NCBI GenBank assembly: GCA_021462845.1
Contig: JAJTXU010000011.1
Coordinates: 1 to 42,159 of the forward strand
Source of the DNA: Anaerolineales bacterium
GTDB lineage: Bacteria > Chloroflexota > Anaerolineae > Anaerolineales > Villigracilaceae
Direction of reading: 5' to 3'
Length of the DNA: 42,159 nucleotides
Every line of letters starts with the position of its first letter. The first letter of the stretch is position 1. The notes beneath the pieces are model-generated. The model ran no database searches. It saw only the letters and a list, made by a program, of their open reading frames with translations, and was not told the origin of the DNA. Below, piece after piece: positions 30,347 to 38,378 of this stretch. Both the position numbers and the translations under genes were made by a program.

Positions 30347-33300
30347 GTTTGTTCATCCTCGGCGATCATAGCAAGGAAGACATCTACAACCTCGGGGTCA
30401 AAAAGCGCGCCGGAATTCTCTCGGATGTACTGGATCACCTTTGGGCGGGGCCAAGCCTTTCGATAAGACCGGTCTGAAAGCAGGGCGTCCCAAACATCGA
30501 CCACCGAAAAAATTCTGGCGGAGATCGGAATTTGTTCGCCCTTTAGTTTGTTCGGGTATCCGCTCCCGTCCCAATGTTCGTGATGGCAGTAGGGAACATC
30601 AAGTGAGTGGCGCAGGAACGTGATGGGGGCAAGCAGGTTGTAGGCGTATTGCGGGTGACGTCGCATTTCATCCCATTCATCCTCTGTGAGCGGTCCTGTT
30701 TTCTTCAATATTTGGTCCGGAACGCCCATTTTGCCAATATCGTGGAGGAGCACCCCGCGATATATGTTTACGAGATCTTCTTCTTTGATGCCCATGGCGC
30801 TTGCCAGCCGCATCGTCAGATCTGTTACGCGGCGGGTATGTCCTTCGGTTTCGCGGTCTCTTAGTTCCAACGCGCGCGCCCAGCCCTCGAGGGTGGTATC
30901 GTATGCCTGGGTGAGTTCCTGATTCGACTTTTGCAAATTTTCGAACAAGTGCGCGTTGTCTATGGCGATGGCGGCTTGACCCGCGAGCGTTTGGAGAAAT
31001 TGCATCCAGTCTGCGTTGGGGGAAAGCGGCGAACGATGGAACACCTCAAAGACGCCCTTGATCTGTCCTTTCACAATCAGCGGAACGCCAATGTATGTCA
31101 CAAACCCTTCGCGTAACAAGAACGGGTCGCGCCAGGCTTCAGGGGAGTTTTTCAAGTCGACAACATGATCGATTCTTCCCTTCATTACGATCTGCCCAGC
31201 CAACCCCTCGCCGATTCGCACCAGTGGGCGGGTGGGCGTGATCGTTTTGAATCCAGCGCTTGACAGATAGGATAGGCTCTGGATCTCCGGTCTGTAAATG
31301 AGGATATCGGCGGCATCGACCTTTAACTGTCTGACGGAGTATTCTGTCAGGATGCTGAGAGTCACCCTCAAATCGGTGGAGGAGGCGATAGCCGAATCGA
31401 TATCGCGCAGGGTTGTCAGGCGGCGGATTTGTTCCTGCCCTTGTTCGAACAACTCTGTACGGTGAACAGCATTGCCGGCAATCTCTGCCAGAATGGTCAA
31501 CAGGTTTAATTCATCATTCGTAATTTGCCGCTCTGAATCGATGAAAATTGCCAGCACGCCTACTATGCCCGCCGTAGATTGAATCGGAATGGCAACGCCT
31601 CCCAGGCCAGGCTGAATGCTGTCGCGGTTTTTCTGATAAGTCAACGGGTCAGATCTTAAATCCCGCGAGATATACTTTTTGCCGGTGACGAATGTTCGTC
31701 CAACGATTCCCTCCGTAGGTTTTAATTCTTTCACGGGTATTTCTTGTTCGTTCCCTTTTGCGATCCGTTGAATAAGGATGTTATCCGTCTGGCTGAAGAG
31801 CCAAATCGACCCATGCTCGGTATTCATCAATCGCATTGTTTCATCCAGCAGGATTACAAGCATATCATCCAGGGTTTGGGCGGTGCGCAAGTCGGCGGAG
31901 ATCTGGTTGATGATTTCCAATTCTCGCACACGGCGTTGTTCCGCTTTAAAAAGCCGAATCCGTTCAATGGCACTTCCCAGCCCGCCGGCGATCGTAACAA
32001 GGAATCGTTCGTCTCCATCGTCGAACGCATCCGGCGATCGGCTCTCTACATTGATTACGCCGATGATCCGCTCATTAACCTGGATCGGCACGCATAGCTC
32101 CGAGCGAATATCGGTTGCGATCGGCACATAAACATTTTCTTTGCTCACGTCGCTGATTCTGACAGGTTTTCCAAGCCGAACAGCCTTTCCGGTAATTCCT
32201 TGAGAAATATGAAATCCATCCTTCCAATTGGAAATATTTGCTCCACGGTAGGAGGAATGAGGAAATAAGACTTCGCCGGAAGCATCCAGCAAGAGAATGC
32301 CGCACACTTCTGTGTGTACATGACCTATGATGGTGGTAATTTTTTCGATCAACCCGCTTTCTGATGCGGCAATTTCCGCTTCCGCGGTCGACGCCATGTG
32401 AAGAACCGTCAATTCCTTCACCTGCCGGGAAAGCGATACCTCCGCTTTCTTGATGGCAGTGAGGTCAGTGATCACCGCGATCGCGCCCCGCTTTCCGATC
32501 TCGTTTGAACGCGGCGCGCCGCTAATAATCACCGGCACGGTGTGACCTTGCTTATGAAGCAGTAGTGATTCATAAGTTGAAGACTGTCCACGCTGCCGGA
32601 TTTCACTTTGACGTTTGAGCGCTGTATGTTTGGAAGGCTCGGTAAAATCAGCGGGCCTTTTTCCGATCACTTCTTCCTGAGATCGCCCGACCATATTTGC
32701 ATACGCGGGGTTGACATATTCGAACACGCCTTGCTCGTTAGTGATCGTCAGACCTTGCGCCATGGTATTGAGGATTTGCAGGGCAAAATCTCGTTCGCTC
32801 TGCAGGGCGGCTTGGGTTTCCCGTTCCTTCGTAATATCCACGAGAATGCCGTGCCAGTAGACCGGCATCCCATGGCTGTCACGGATCAGGCTGGTATCCT
32901 CTTTGATCCAAATAATCTGGCCATCGCGTCGCACGATCCGATATTCTTCACGAAATGGCGTTTCCTGGGTATGTGACTGGAGGAATGCCTGGCTGATTCT
33001 CTCTTTGTCGTCAGGGTGAACGGTTTTGAACCAGTGATTCGCATCTGAATACCAATCCTCTGACGTATAGCCGGTCAATTCCTCGTAACGAGGCGAAACA
33101 TAAACCCCCGTTTCTCTTTCGTCTGCTTTGCTGAGAAATACAACAGCCGGCGTCTGTTCAATGAGCGTTTGGTATTTGATCTCCGTATCGCGTAACGCCG
33201 CTTGTTCCTTCAGTAATCTGCTTTGGGCAATGGCGTTGGTGATGACGACTGACAGGCGCAGTAAATAGTCGCTTTGTTTGACGAGATAATCGGTGGCTCC

Positions 33301-33591
33301 GCCCTTAAGCGCCGCAACTGCATTGTCCTGATCGCCCTGCCCAGTCACCAGAACTACAGGCATAATCGCGGAACGACTTTTGACATGCGTTAACAGATCT
33401 AACCCGCTCCCGTCCGGCAGACGAAGATCGGAAAGCACCAGGTCGATATCCGTTTGTGAATCGAGAATATCCGAGGCGGCGGAAAGCGTCTCCGCGTGGA
33501 TTAATTCAAACCCCTCTTGAAATGCATCCTCGAGCGCTCGCTCGGTGAGGGCTACGTGAGCAGGATCATCTTCAACGTATAAAATTTTCAT
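30337..33591 (-). CDS. Response regulator REC-PAS-PAS-GAF(x3)-HD-GYP
   Basis: The 1084-residue protein starts with a receiver domain (1-120; acidic pocket E7/D8/D9, phosphoacceptor D55 in LVLSDLRLPDG). Two PAS domains follow (about 135-265 and 270-395), then three GAF-like domains (about 400-560, 570-730 and 735-900) and an HD-GYP domain with H950-D951 and GYP (1011-1013). It should hydrolyse cyclic di-GMP or a related dinucleotide under control of phosphorylation and several ligands. No membrane helices are seen, so it is cytoplasmic. No partner kinase is adjacent. There is no clear ribosome binding site before ATG 33591; a minus-strand TATAAT (33666-33661) is a possible -10 box. Confidence 0.9.
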   Translation of the reverse strand: MKILYVEDDPAHVALTERALEDAFQEGFELIHAETLSAASDILDSQTDIDLVLSDLRLPDGSGLDLLTHVKSRSAIMPVVLVTGQGDQDNAVAALKGGATDYLVKQSDYLLRLSVVITNAIAQSRLLKEQAALRDTEIKYQTLIEQTPAVVFLSKADERETGVYVSPRYEELTGYTSEDWYSDANHWFKTVHPDDKERISQAFLQSHTQETPFREEYRIVRRDGQIIWIKEDTSLIRDSHGMPVYWHGILVDITKERETQAALQSERDFALQILNTMAQGLTITNEQGVFEYVNPAYANMVGRSQEEVIGKRPADFTEPSKHTALKRQSEIRQRGQSSTYESLLLHKQGHTVPVIISGAPRSNEIGKRGAIAVITDLTAIKKAEVSLSRQVKELTVLHMASTAEAEIAASESGLIEKITTIIGHVHTEVCGILLLDASGEVLFPHSSYRGANISNWKDGFHISQGITGKAVRLGKPVRISDVSKENVYVPIATDIRSELCVPIQVNERIIGVINVESRSPDAFDDGDERFLVTIAGGLGSAIERIRLFKAEQRRVRELEIINQISADLRTAQTLDDMLVILLDETMRLMNTEHGSIWLFSQTDNILIQRIAKGNEQEIPVKELKPTEGIVGRTFVTGKKYISRDLRSDPLTYQKNRDSIQPGLGGVAIPIQSTAGIVGVLAIFIDSERQITNDELNLLTILAEIAGNAVHRTELFEQGQEQIRRLTTLRDIDSAIASSTDLRVTLSILTEYSVRQLKVDAADILIYRPEIQSLSYLSSAGFKTITPTRPLVRIGEGLAGQIVMKGRIDHVVDLKNSPEAWRDPFLLREGFVTYIGVPLIVKGQIKGVFEVFHRSPLSPNADWMQFLQTLAGQAAIAIDNAHLFENLQKSNQELTQAYDTTLEGWARALELRDRETEGHTRRVTDLTMRLASAMGIKEEDLVNIYRGVLLHDIGKMGVPDQILKKTGPLTEDEWDEMRRHPQYAYNLLAPITFLRHSLDVPYCHHEHWDGSGYPNKLKGEQIPISARIFSVVDVWDALLSDRSYRKAWPRPKVIQYIRENSGALFDPEVVDVFLAMIAEDEQTTG

Positions 33592-33721
33592 TGATGGAAT
33601 TGTAATCTAACCTCGTCGCGGATGCGCGATCGATCGGCGACAAAACAAGATGTTACGGCAATTATATGCCGAAATAGACTGTCGGGGCTCGCAAAATTCC
33701 TGCAGGCGAGAACGCGGCAAC

Positions 33722-33742
33722 AAAAAAACGCCTTGCGGCGTT
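33722..33742 (-). terminator. Terminator of the tRNA operon
   Basis: Read on the minus strand, AACGCC-GCAA-GGCGTT is followed by a run of T residues (complement of A at 33722-33728), 41 bases after the tRNA-Cys 3' end. Confidence 0.88.
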
Positions 33743-33782
33743 CATTCTTCGTAACTCTTTGTTCGTCGATAAAAATTGAGAG

Positions 33783-33853
33783 AGGCGTCGACGGGATTTG
33801 AACCCGTGGTGAGGGTTTTGCAGACCCTTGCCTTACCACTTGGCCACGACGCC
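33783..33853 (-). tRNA. tRNA-Cys (GCA)
   Basis: The minus strand begins GGCGTCG and ends CGACGCC plus discriminator T, giving a 7-bp acceptor stem. The anticodon loop CTGCAAA carries GCA for cysteine, and GGTTCAAATCC is the T arm. CCA is not encoded. It is the last gene of a three-tRNA operon. Its charging level is what the cysteine leader peptide would sense. Confidence 0.95.
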
Positions 33854-33865
33854 ATGAAAACACTG

Positions 33866-33937
33866 AGCGGGCGATGGGATTCGAACCCACGACCTTCTCC
33901 TTGGCAAGGAGACGTACTACCACTGTACTACGCCCGC
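33866..33937 (-). tRNA. tRNA-Gly (GCC)
   Basis: The minus strand begins GCGGGCG and ends CGCCCGC plus discriminator T. The anticodon loop TTGCCAA gives GCC for glycine, and the T arm GGTTCGAATCC is standard. CCA is not encoded. Twelve bases separate it from tRNA-Cys. Confidence 0.95.
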
Positions 33938-33960
33938 ATTCGGTTAACGTTCACCGTGAG

Positions 33961-34033
33961 TGCCGAGACACAGAATCGAACTGTGGACACCGCGATTTTC
34001 AGTCGCGTGCTCTACCAACTGAGCTATCTCGGC
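33961..34033 (-). tRNA. tRNA-Phe (GAA)
   Basis: The minus strand begins GCCGAGA and ends TCTCGGC plus discriminator A. The D arm is TAGCTCAGTTGGTAGAGCA, the anticodon loop CTGAAAA gives GAA for phenylalanine, and the T loop is GTTCGATTC. CCA is not encoded. It is the first gene of the tRNA operon. Confidence 0.95.
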
Positions 34034-34059
34034 GATGTTCTTTTGGTTAAGCGTGCGGA

Positions 34060-34088
34060 ATTTTACTTTGGGAGAGGGGGATTGTCAA
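34060..34088 (-). promoter_or_regulatory. Strong promoter of the tRNA operon
   Basis: On the minus strand a perfect TTGACA (34088-34083) and TAAAAT (34065-34060) are 17 bases apart. Transcription would start about 20 bases before tRNA-Phe. Confidence 0.85.
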
Positions 34089-34093
34089 GCAAT

Positions 34094-34156
34094 GCCTGCC
34101 AAGCCTGCTTGAAACCCGCTGTTTCGTTTATCGCCTATCAAAACATCTTGGCAGGC
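34094..34156. repeat. 10-bp inverted repeat between the SEDS gene and the tRNA promoter
   Basis: GCCTGCCAAG (34094-34103) and CTTGGCAGGC (34147-34156) are exact inverted copies with 43 bases between them, which contain a smaller GAAAC/GTTTC pair. It follows the SEDS-transpeptidase gene and may be its transcription end, although no U-run is present. Confidence 0.5.
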
Positions 34157-34160
34157 GCAA

Positions 34161-36584
34161 CTATGGACTCATCGCGTCCACAATCAGTTCGCGGCCGATC
34201 CGCTCGGCGAGACGCTCATTATCTTCCTCAATCAACACAACCACCACGAACGGCGTGCCCTGCCAATTCCCCGGAGTGCCTGCCAGGAACCACGTAACGG
34301 ATGTGTCACCCTCGCTTGCCTTCCCAAGATGCGACCAAAAATTATCGCCTTTCTGGATAAACGACAAAGACGCCTCATCCGCCATTTCCGCCTGCATCGC
34401 CCTCGCCGGCGTTCCCAATACCGGAAGCACCACCCAACCTTCAACCGGCGTGTTGACCGCCGATGCAATACTCGGCGCAGGGATAACTCCATGATTGCTC
34501 AGCGCGGCAGATGCCAGCGCAACTTGCAAAGGCGACACATGGAAATGTTCGAGTTCATTGGTTTCCAAGGACTCAGCCGCCGGCAATTCAATTTGAGGCG
34601 GCTGTAAAAAGCCCATCGACTCGTGTAAGTTCGAAAGTTCTTCGCTTGTAATAGATGGCTCGCCAAACAAAGCCGCGGCAAACGGGTCGACAACCGAGCC
34701 GGTTGGATACAGTCCCTGAGTAGCGCGGTTGATCAGCGGCTGATCGGAGTCGCTGGTCAGGCTCTGCCCAATCTCATTGAGATGATTTGGATTGAAAGTT
34801 GGATGAGAAGACATCACAAGGATTTCACCTGTCTGCGCGTTCATCATCACCGCCGCGCCGGAATGCCCCAGCATCATTTCATCGGCGCGAAATTGGAGGT
34901 AGAGATCGATCGTCAACCGCACATCTAACCCTGTGGAAGACATGCCGTATAGCAGGTGATTCCACCAAATGGTGGTTGCCGGCGCGCCTTTAATTCCGCG
35001 CAGGTATTCGTCAAGCGACGCTTCCAACCCGGCCTGACCGTATTTGGCATGGTTGTAACCGGTCACCGGCGCAAGATCGGGATATTTATACAAGCGCTCC
35101 AATTCGCCAATCTTGCCAACCGTGGTGGTGATAATGGTATCGGAGCGATCCAAGAGCGCGCCCCGCCGCACAAATTGATCTTCGATCATCCGCCGGGGAT
35201 TGTCAACCCGCGTCAATAAATCGGGTCCGCGAACGACAGACCACCATCCGGTTGTGAGTGCGGCGACGAACAGTCCCAACGAAAGAACGCCGCTTGCCAA
35301 CATGTACGGTTGGTGATTTTGTAGCGGCGCAGGTTCCTCATCTAAGTGGTTGCTGATGTGCATAAGAAACAGCAATCCAACGTACGATACCAACAAGGAC
35401 GAGCCGCCATAGGAAACAAAGGGAAGCGTGACGCCGGTCAACGGCAGGAGCCGAATATTTCCTCCGACGATCAGTAGCGCCTGAATCCCAAAATACGATG
35501 TGATACCCGCGGCGAACAACCGTCGAAAGAGATCCGGCGCGCGCAGGGCGGCGCGAAAACCTCGCCCGATGATCAGGATGAAGAGGGCGAGCAAGCCGAC
35601 GGTCCCGAAAAGACCCGTCTCCTCCGCAATTGCCGCATAGATGAAATCGGATCCCGCGACAGGGATGATCCCGGGGTTGCCCAATCCGAGTCCGCGCCCT
35701 TCTATGCCTCCGTTTGCAATGGCAAGCAAAGCCTGAATGATCTGATAGGAACCGCTGACAGGGTCATCCCATGGATGAAGCCAGGAGTCGATACGAGCCT
35801 GCACGACTCCTATGAAGTAATATCCAGCGACTCCAAACAGGGCGATAAAGACGATACTGATCAGGATGGCGCGACGCCGCCCTGTGGCAAGATAGATGAG
35901 GATCGTATAGAGCGCCATGAAGATCAAGGCGGTCCCCAGGTCGCGTTGGAAGAGAAGCAATAATACTGCCAGGTTGCTGACGATGAAAGCAGGCATGATG
36001 ATTGCCAGCATTCTTCCGCCTAGAGCGATGCGGTCTGCCAGAAAAGCCGCGAGATATGCCACAAGCAAAAGTTTGAGCGGTTCGGAAGGTTGAAAATATA
36101 ACCCACAACAACCAAACCATAATTTAGGTCCGATCCCGATAGGGTTGGTTCCAAAAAATAATGTGAGTCCCACAAGCGCTAACGCGCTGGCAAGCAGGAG
36201 GTATTTGTACCTGCGTAGGAAAACAAGTTGGGATGAGAGACGCAAGCCCAGCAGAAAAACGAGCAAACTAACGACAAGCCATAGCGCCTGGCGCGGTCCG
36301 ATGTTGGAAGCATCCAGCCTCCAGATGGTGAGTAAGCCCCACCCGCTCAGTAATGCGGCGGCAGGGAAGAGGAACGGGTCGGCGTCCGGCAAATATTTAA
36401 CTATGGCGCGGTGAATCAGAAAAGCGAGTAACCCCCAAACGAACAAAGCGATCCAATGCGAGAATCGCAGGTCGGCATCCAGCGATCGCATCTTTACGGC
36501 TGGCGCAAGCGTAAGGATAACGGATTGCAAGGTAAGGAAGACAGCCGCTAATTTCAGTAAGTTGCTTTGGGTAACGCGATTCAT
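34161..36584 (-). CDS. SEDS (FtsW/RodA) glycosyltransferase fused to a degenerate transpeptidase domain
   Basis: Residues 1-415 of 807 are a SEDS polymerase with ten or so membrane helices and the family blocks FQPSEPLKLLL, QRDLGTALI, the periplasmic WLHPWDDPVSGSYQIIQ (conserved Asp about 274) and PLTGVTLPFVSYGGSSL. After one more helix (about 428-448), residues 450-807 follow a class B penicillin-binding-protein pattern (RRGALLDR, AAVMMNAQTGEILVMSSHP, INRATQGLYPTGS). The catalytic SxxK position reads S630-V-V-D, without the lysine, and no clear KTG motif is found. It should polymerise glycan strands, with the second half probably inactive as transpeptidase. ATG overlaps the mtnP stop (ATGA). 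Confidence 0.85.
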   Translation of the reverse strand: MNRVTQSNLLKLAAVFLTLQSVILTLAPAVKMRSLDADLRFSHWIALFVWGLLAFLIHRAIVKYLPDADPFLFPAAALLSGWGLLTIWRLDASNIGPRQALWLVVSLLVFLLGLRLSSQLVFLRRYKYLLLASALALVGLTLFFGTNPIGIGPKLWFGCCGLYFQPSEPLKLLLVAYLAAFLADRIALGGRMLAIIMPAFIVSNLAVLLLLFQRDLGTALIFMALYTILIYLATGRRRAILISIVFIALFGVAGYYFIGVVQARIDSWLHPWDDPVSGSYQIIQALLAIANGGIEGRGLGLGNPGIIPVAGSDFIYAAIAEETGLFGTVGLLALFILIIGRGFRAALRAPDLFRRLFAAGITSYFGIQALLIVGGNIRLLPLTGVTLPFVSYGGSSLLVSYVGLLFLMHISNHLDEEPAPLQNHQPYMLASGVLSLGLFVAALTTGWWSVVRGPDLLTRVDNPRRMIEDQFVRRGALLDRSDTIITTTVGKIGELERLYKYPDLAPVTGYNHAKYGQAGLEASLDEYLRGIKGAPATTIWWNHLLYGMSSTGLDVRLTIDLYLQFRADEMMLGHSGAAVMMNAQTGEILVMSSHPTFNPNHLNEIGQSLTSDSDQPLINRATQGLYPTGSVVDPFAAALFGEPSITSEELSNLHESMGFLQPPQIELPAAESLETNELEHFHVSPLQVALASAALSNHGVIPAPSIASAVNTPVEGWVVLPVLGTPARAMQAEMADEASLSFIQKGDNFWSHLGKASEGDTSVTWFLAGTPGNWQGTPFVVVVLIEEDNERLAERIGRELIVDAMSP

Positions 36585-37450
36585 TCTTCGATGTATTTGC
36601 GTACGAGGAGATCTAATTTTTTACGGGTCTCGACGGGGATCGCATCCTTGCGCGTGATCAGCGCGGTGGCAAGCGCGCGTTCGCAATCGCAGTTGCGTTC
36701 CGCCTTGAATTTCCGCGCGATGATGCGAATCGCATCCTGTGCCAGCAAGGTATTTCGATTTAGGGTTTGAATGACCATCTCTACCGTAACGGGTTCCTCG
36801 CTCACATGCCACACGTCGTAATCTGTAACGTGCGCCATGGTTGCATAGCAAATTTCCGCCTCGCGCGCCAGAAAAACCTCAGGCGACGCGGTCATGCCGA
36901 TGATCGACATGCCCCAGGAGCGGAAAGTATTCGACTCGGCCCGCGTGGAAAAGCGCGGACCTTCGATCGTGATGAATGCCCCTCCCTGGTGAACAACGCC
37001 TCCCGCCTCCCGCGCGGCTGATTCAACATCGGAAGAGAGATCCGCGCAAAAGGGGTCTGCCACGCTGACGTGCGCTACAAACCCCTCGCCAAAGAAAGAC
37101 CGGGGACGCAGGCGCGTATTGTCATACAGTTGATCGGGGATGACAATGTGCCCTGGCGCAAACTCTTCCTTCAACGAACCGCACGCGCTGATGCTGACGA
37201 TCCGTTCCACGCCAAGGGATTTCAACGCATAGATGTTGGCTTGATACGGCACTTCTGTCGGTGTGATGTGATGCCCAATCCCGTGGCGGGCAAGGAACGC
37301 CACCGGAGCGCCTTCAAGCGTCCCGGTGACGATCGGCGCGCTGGTCTTCCCAAACGGCGTGTCGATCACTTGTTCCCGCGCTTGTTGAAGACCGGGAATT
37401 TCATACAAGCCCGAACCGCCGATAACGGCAAGTTTGATGGTATCTGTCAT
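36581..37450 (-). CDS. mtnP: S-methyl-5'-thioadenosine phosphorylase
   Basis: The 289-residue enzyme cleaves methylthioadenosine with phosphate in methionine salvage. AVIGGSGLYEIPG is the phosphate loop, RHGIGHHITPTEVPYQANI and SISACGSLKE are typical of MTAP, and IEGPRFSTRAES and GMTASPEVFLARE bind the nucleoside and methylthio group. ATG 37450 with GAGGG five bases upstream is preferred over the track's 37462. It is cotranscribed with the SEDS fusion through a four-base overlap, an unexpected pairing. Confidence 0.93.
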   Translation of the reverse strand: MTDTIKLAVIGGSGLYEIPGLQQAREQVIDTPFGKTSAPIVTGTLEGAPVAFLARHGIGHHITPTEVPYQANIYALKSLGVERIVSISACGSLKEEFAPGHIVIPDQLYDNTRLRPRSFFGEGFVAHVSVADPFCADLSSDVESAAREAGGVVHQGGAFITIEGPRFSTRAESNTFRSWGMSIIGMTASPEVFLAREAEICYATMAHVTDYDVWHVSEEPVTVEMVIQTLNRNTLLAQDAIRIIARKFKAERNCDCERALATALITRKDAIPVETRKKLDLLVRKYIEE

Positions 37451-37462
37451 AGTTTCCCTCAT

Positions 37463-37727
37463 TTCCTGCTTAGGTGTATTTTATCCATTTGAATTGCTGC
37501 CTTACCCGGAGCGTGCGGGTAAAAAGATAGATTTTTGCAACTTCGCGCATGGTTTAATGAACTTCCAAAATAGGAGTGGCATTGCAAAAATATCCTTTTC
37601 GTCGAGGTTTACCCTTGAAACAGGCATGCTTGCAAGGCTGGAAATGGACAATTGAATGGGTAAACTCTAGCTACGAATATGCCGGCGAGATCAGTCTCGC
37701 GTTACCAGCGTCGTTTCGTGCAGGGAT
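37463..37727. other. Gene-free gap between mtnP and mgtC
   Basis: The 73-codon ORF of the track here lacks family features and overlaps mtnP. The gap holds a TTACCC..GGGTAA hairpin (around 37502-37522) and a GCGAGA-TCAG-TCTCGC hairpin (37685-37700). The second may end mgtC transcription but lacks a U-run. No RNA gene is recognised. Confidence 0.4.
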
Positions 37728-38369
37728 TTAGTAATCAAACTCTTTGACAGACTCGTCTTTCATCAGCATTTCCACAAACTTCTTTTGATTTTTCGGCGAG
37801 CCGATCACCTGCCACGTGCTTGTGATCGCGCTTTCCGTTTTTTGTTGGTGCGATTCGACGGCTTTCAGCGAGCACTCTTCCAGCGCTTGTTGAATCTTCT
37901 CGATCCCTTTTGCGTTTCCAAATCCAATGACCACTTTATACGTGCGCGCTTCGCGGATGCGGTCGATGCGCCGTTCGACCAGAGGAAAGAAAAACAAGAC
38001 GATCAACACAACGCCTGTAGACGCCATCACAAAAGCCAGTTCGCCCGCGCCGATTCCCATGCCCAGCGCGGCGGAGAGCCAGATCGTGGCCGCGGTGGTC
38101 AAACCGCCGATCTTGCCATGCTCGCGAATGATCGCACCCGCGCCCAGAAAGCCGATGCCCGTCACGATGTTTGCGGCGATGCGCGTTTGCGTGTTGCCGG
38201 GGTCGAGGGTCAGCGAAAGGATAGTGAACAACGTCGAGCCGACGGTGATCAAAATGATCGTGCGAAATCCCGCGGCTTTGTCTTGATACTCGCGCTCCGC
38301 GCCGATCAGCCCGCCGACTACAACAGCCATTCCAAGTTTGATAAGGTTATCAGTGAGTATTGGGTCCAT
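37728..38369 (-). CDS. mgtC: MgtC/SapB family membrane protein
   Basis: The 213-residue protein has four to five N-terminal helices with the MgtC signature: LGMAVVVGGLIGAEREYQ, RTIILITVGSTLF and IVTGIGFLGAGAIIR. A cytoplasmic ACT-like C-terminal domain begins around residue 135. Members affect magnesium homeostasis and P-type ATPases; the exact function here is not known. It lies nine bases after the DUF255 gene on the same strand. Confidence 0.9.
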   Translation of the reverse strand: MDPILTDNLIKLGMAVVVGGLIGAEREYQDKAAGFRTIILITVGSTLFTILSLTLDPGNTQTRIAANIVTGIGFLGAGAIIREHGKIGGLTTAATIWLSAALGMGIGAGELAFVMASTGVVLIVLFFFPLVERRIDRIREARTYKVVIGFGNAKGIEKIQQALEECSLKAVESHQQKTESAITSTWQVIGSPKNQKKFVEMLMKDESVKEFDY

Positions 38370-38378
38370 GCGCTAATT

